Source: Pardosa pseudoannulata
Taxonomy: Eukaryota; Arthropoda; Arachnida; Araneae; Lycosidae
Assembly (NCBI GenBank): GCA_032207245.1
Contig: CM063501.1
Span: forward strand, 78,892,786 to 78,956,785
Length of the DNA stretch: 64,000 nt
Direction of reading: 5' to 3'
Part shown: piece by piece, positions 62,001 through 64,000 of the stretch
Layout: every line of letters starts with the position of its first letter
How positions within the stretch are numbered: the stretch's first letter is position 1
Translations under genes and position numbers: made by a program
The notes under the pieces: generated by a model
What the model saw: the letters and a program-made list of their open reading frames with translations, nothing else
The model's database searches: none
What the model was told of the DNA's origin: nothing

Positions 62001-63181
62001 CCTTCTTTTAAAATATAGGCTTTTTTTAAACGCTTTAGTTCACAAAAAACACTCAAATTAAGAACTGGAAAAGGGATTAGGTACATTTACTTCACATACA
62101 TTTATGTTCTTTATGTTTTCCATATTTCATAAATCAATCTAAATAAATGTATCATTCTAAATTTATTTTGGATTTAATTCACCTTTCATTTTATCATTTA
62201 TACTAATTGATGAACCATGTGAATGGAATCAGATAAATGGTGGCCAAGGCATTTGTCTCTCTGCCACATAAGATTTTAGCAAACTTTCTCCCAAATAGTT
62301 TAAAATTCATTACATTTACCCTAGAAATGTTTTTATTCTATCACGTGATATAATTCATATAAAGAATAGTTATGTATAAATAGTCCTGACGAAGAATAGT
62401 TTCTCCCGTTTGTGAATATAGCTATAGTGAATTCAAAATAACAGATACATAACTACTGTAGGAGTTTTTTTAAATATAATTTTTTCCATACGTTTTAGTC
62501 CACAAAAATGTTGAAATTAACAACTGGAAAAAAAGATTAGGTACTTTACTTCACATGCATTTATGTTCTTCAGGTCTTCTATATTTCATAAATCAATCTG
62601 TATAACTGTATCATTATAAATTTATTTTGGATTTAATGCAATTTTTATTTTATCATTATACTAATTCTTGAATTATGTGTATACAATCAGATAATTGGTG
62701 GCCGATACATTTGTCTCTCTAAGAAATAAGACTATAGCAAACTTTCTCCGAAATAATTTATAATCCATTACATTTTCCATTACATTTCAATGTTTTTACT
62801 CTGTCACGTGATATAATTCATATACAGAATCGCTATCTATAATCGAAGGAATATTCTCCCGTTTGTGAATATATCTATAGAAAAATCCACATAACAGGTA
62901 CACAACAACTATATTCTTTCTTTTTAAATGTAGCCTTTTTTATACGTTTTAGTCCATATAAAACACTCAAATTAAGAACTGGAAAATTGATTAGGTACAT
63001 TTACTTCACATATTTATGTTCTTTATGTTTTCCATATTCCATAAATCAATCTGCATAAATGTATCATTCTAAATTTATTTTGGATTTAATGCACCTTACA
63101 TTTTATCATTTATACTAATTGACGAACCATGTGTATAGAATCAGATAAATGGTGGCCAATGCATTTGTCTCTCTGCCAAAT
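59060..63181. repeat. Nine-unit ~459-bp satellite-like array
   Basis: The motif ACTATAGCAAACTTTCT marks unit starts at 59069, 59521, 59981, 60440, 60897, 61357, 61818, 62280 and 62738 (steps 452-462). Each unit contains TATCACGTGATATAATTCATAT, AATAGTTTCTCCCGTTTGTG, ACACTCAAATTAA, AACTGGAAAA and ATTTTGGATTTAATGC. From the second unit they alternate: even units read ATTAACAACTGGAAAAA, odd units ATTAAGAACTGGAAAAG. Units at ~59890-60095 and ~60350-60550 are virtually identical. The array stops abruptly at CTGCCAAATA (63181). Confidence 0.95.
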
Positions 63182-64000
63182 ATCTTCCGGCTATTGTTCA
63201 TTTCCGAATGAATTCAAATGTGCATGCATATTTTCTTTCATTCGTAAAAAAAGGCAAGGACAAAACTTCAACATGGCCGTTAACTTAAGGAACCATTACA
63301 GCCTCATTAAGAAGAGCAAAACCTCATTAAGGCTTTTGATGGAAACCTAATGAACTATTTACATCATCCATCAAGTAAATTTTTTTCTGATAAGCTAAAG
63401 AGCTGGGAAAAACTGCTTCCAACTGTTGGAAAAATGTATTTTTGTGTTTCAGTTATTAAACGTTAAAAGGAAGCCACCAAAAATGTTTATCGTTTCTGGA
63501 TTGTACATTTCTTGAATAAAACAGAAATTTTAAAATAAAATCGTTTATTTAAAAAAAATGGTAATGAATGAACCATGTCGCCGTTTCTATTCACTTTTAA
63601 GTAAAAGGACATATGTTACGTTTTATAAAAAAATTCTTTTGGGAGTATATTTAAATACAAATTAAATATTTGGTAATGCAGTAATATTCTCAGAAGTGTA
63701 TAAATGCAAGTATAATATATTGTTATTTTAAAAGGGAAATAAGCAAAATGATGTTTATGGGGCATGCTACCTGGTAATGGTTCTTAACTCTAATTTGATG
63801 TTTTTAAGAAATTTGGCATTTTTAAAACAATTATAATTGATAATTTCTTCCTTTACATAGACATTTTGGGGGTTTTAAAGCTTTTCACATGAAGGATATT
63901 GCAACAGGCCCATCAACGAAAATCTTGACGAACTACTAATCTATTATAAAAACTCAGCACTGTGTTAACATATTTTATCAAATCAATGTCTTTTTACCAA
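63182..64000. other. AT-rich DNA, no gene seen
   Basis: The frame at 63129-63350 begins in the last satellite unit and runs out of it, so it is not a convincing gene. No other feature. Confidence 0.5.

Noticed and set aside
59060..63181. CRISPR-like array
   Set aside because: Repeat units are ~459 bp with no short-repeat/spacer structure, and the DNA is animal.

Overview
This looks like non-coding DNA from an animal nuclear genome, most likely an arthropod and plausibly a spider. It is strongly AT-rich, has long (TA)n tracts, tRNA-derived SINEs, GT-AG introns and a mixture of Tc1/mariner, piggyBac, Helitron and Ty3/Gypsy relics. The species call is inference. No bacterial-type genes, operons or CRISPR arrays are present. 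Most long open frames are by-products of (TA)n tracts or repeats.

Layout. 1-9.8 kb: AT-rich DNA with two copies of a TTAA-flanked MITE (1.11 and 3.28 kb), a long (TA)n tract and a GC-richer duplicated block (6.6-8.4 kb). 9.8-16.1 kb: two tandem-repeat arrays, a possible solo LTR and an internally deleted piggyBac element inserted inside the second array. 17.2-21.3 kb: a head-to-tail duplication with a TTAA-associated insertion in one unit. 22.4-26.5 kb: a ~365-bp tandem repeat, then duplicated DNA with (TA)n, (CA)n and (GA)n tracts and one SINE. 28.2-34.5 kb: small duplications, a candidate LTR, an internally deleted mariner-like element and a 0.5-0.7-kb tandem repeat. 37-42.8 kb: a Tc1-derived MITE, a Tc1/mariner helix-turn-helix remnant, two piggyBac relics and SINEs. 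44.3-47.6 kb: a MITE pair, a ~0.5-kb fold-back element and a repeat with inverted ends.

47.9-50.9 kb holds the only credible host gene. It has two coding exons with matching splice phase and encodes a 125-residue protein with two predicted membrane segments. Its first coding exon has a decayed tandem copy just upstream. A Ty3/Gypsy 3' remnant lies antisense in its intron. A Helitron relic follows at 51.0-52.0 kb with hairpin and CTAG end, then a SINE, a TTAA-flanked element (53.4-54.3 kb) and a nearly complete Tc1 transposon (56.5-58.0 kb) with one frameshift. The window ends in a nine-unit ~459-bp satellite-like array (59.06-63.18 kb) whose units alternate between two types.

The recurring theme is repeated insertion by TTAA-targeting (piggyBac-type) elements of at least five terminal-sequence types. 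Several interrupt tandem repeats whose sister units preserve or approximate the empty site.
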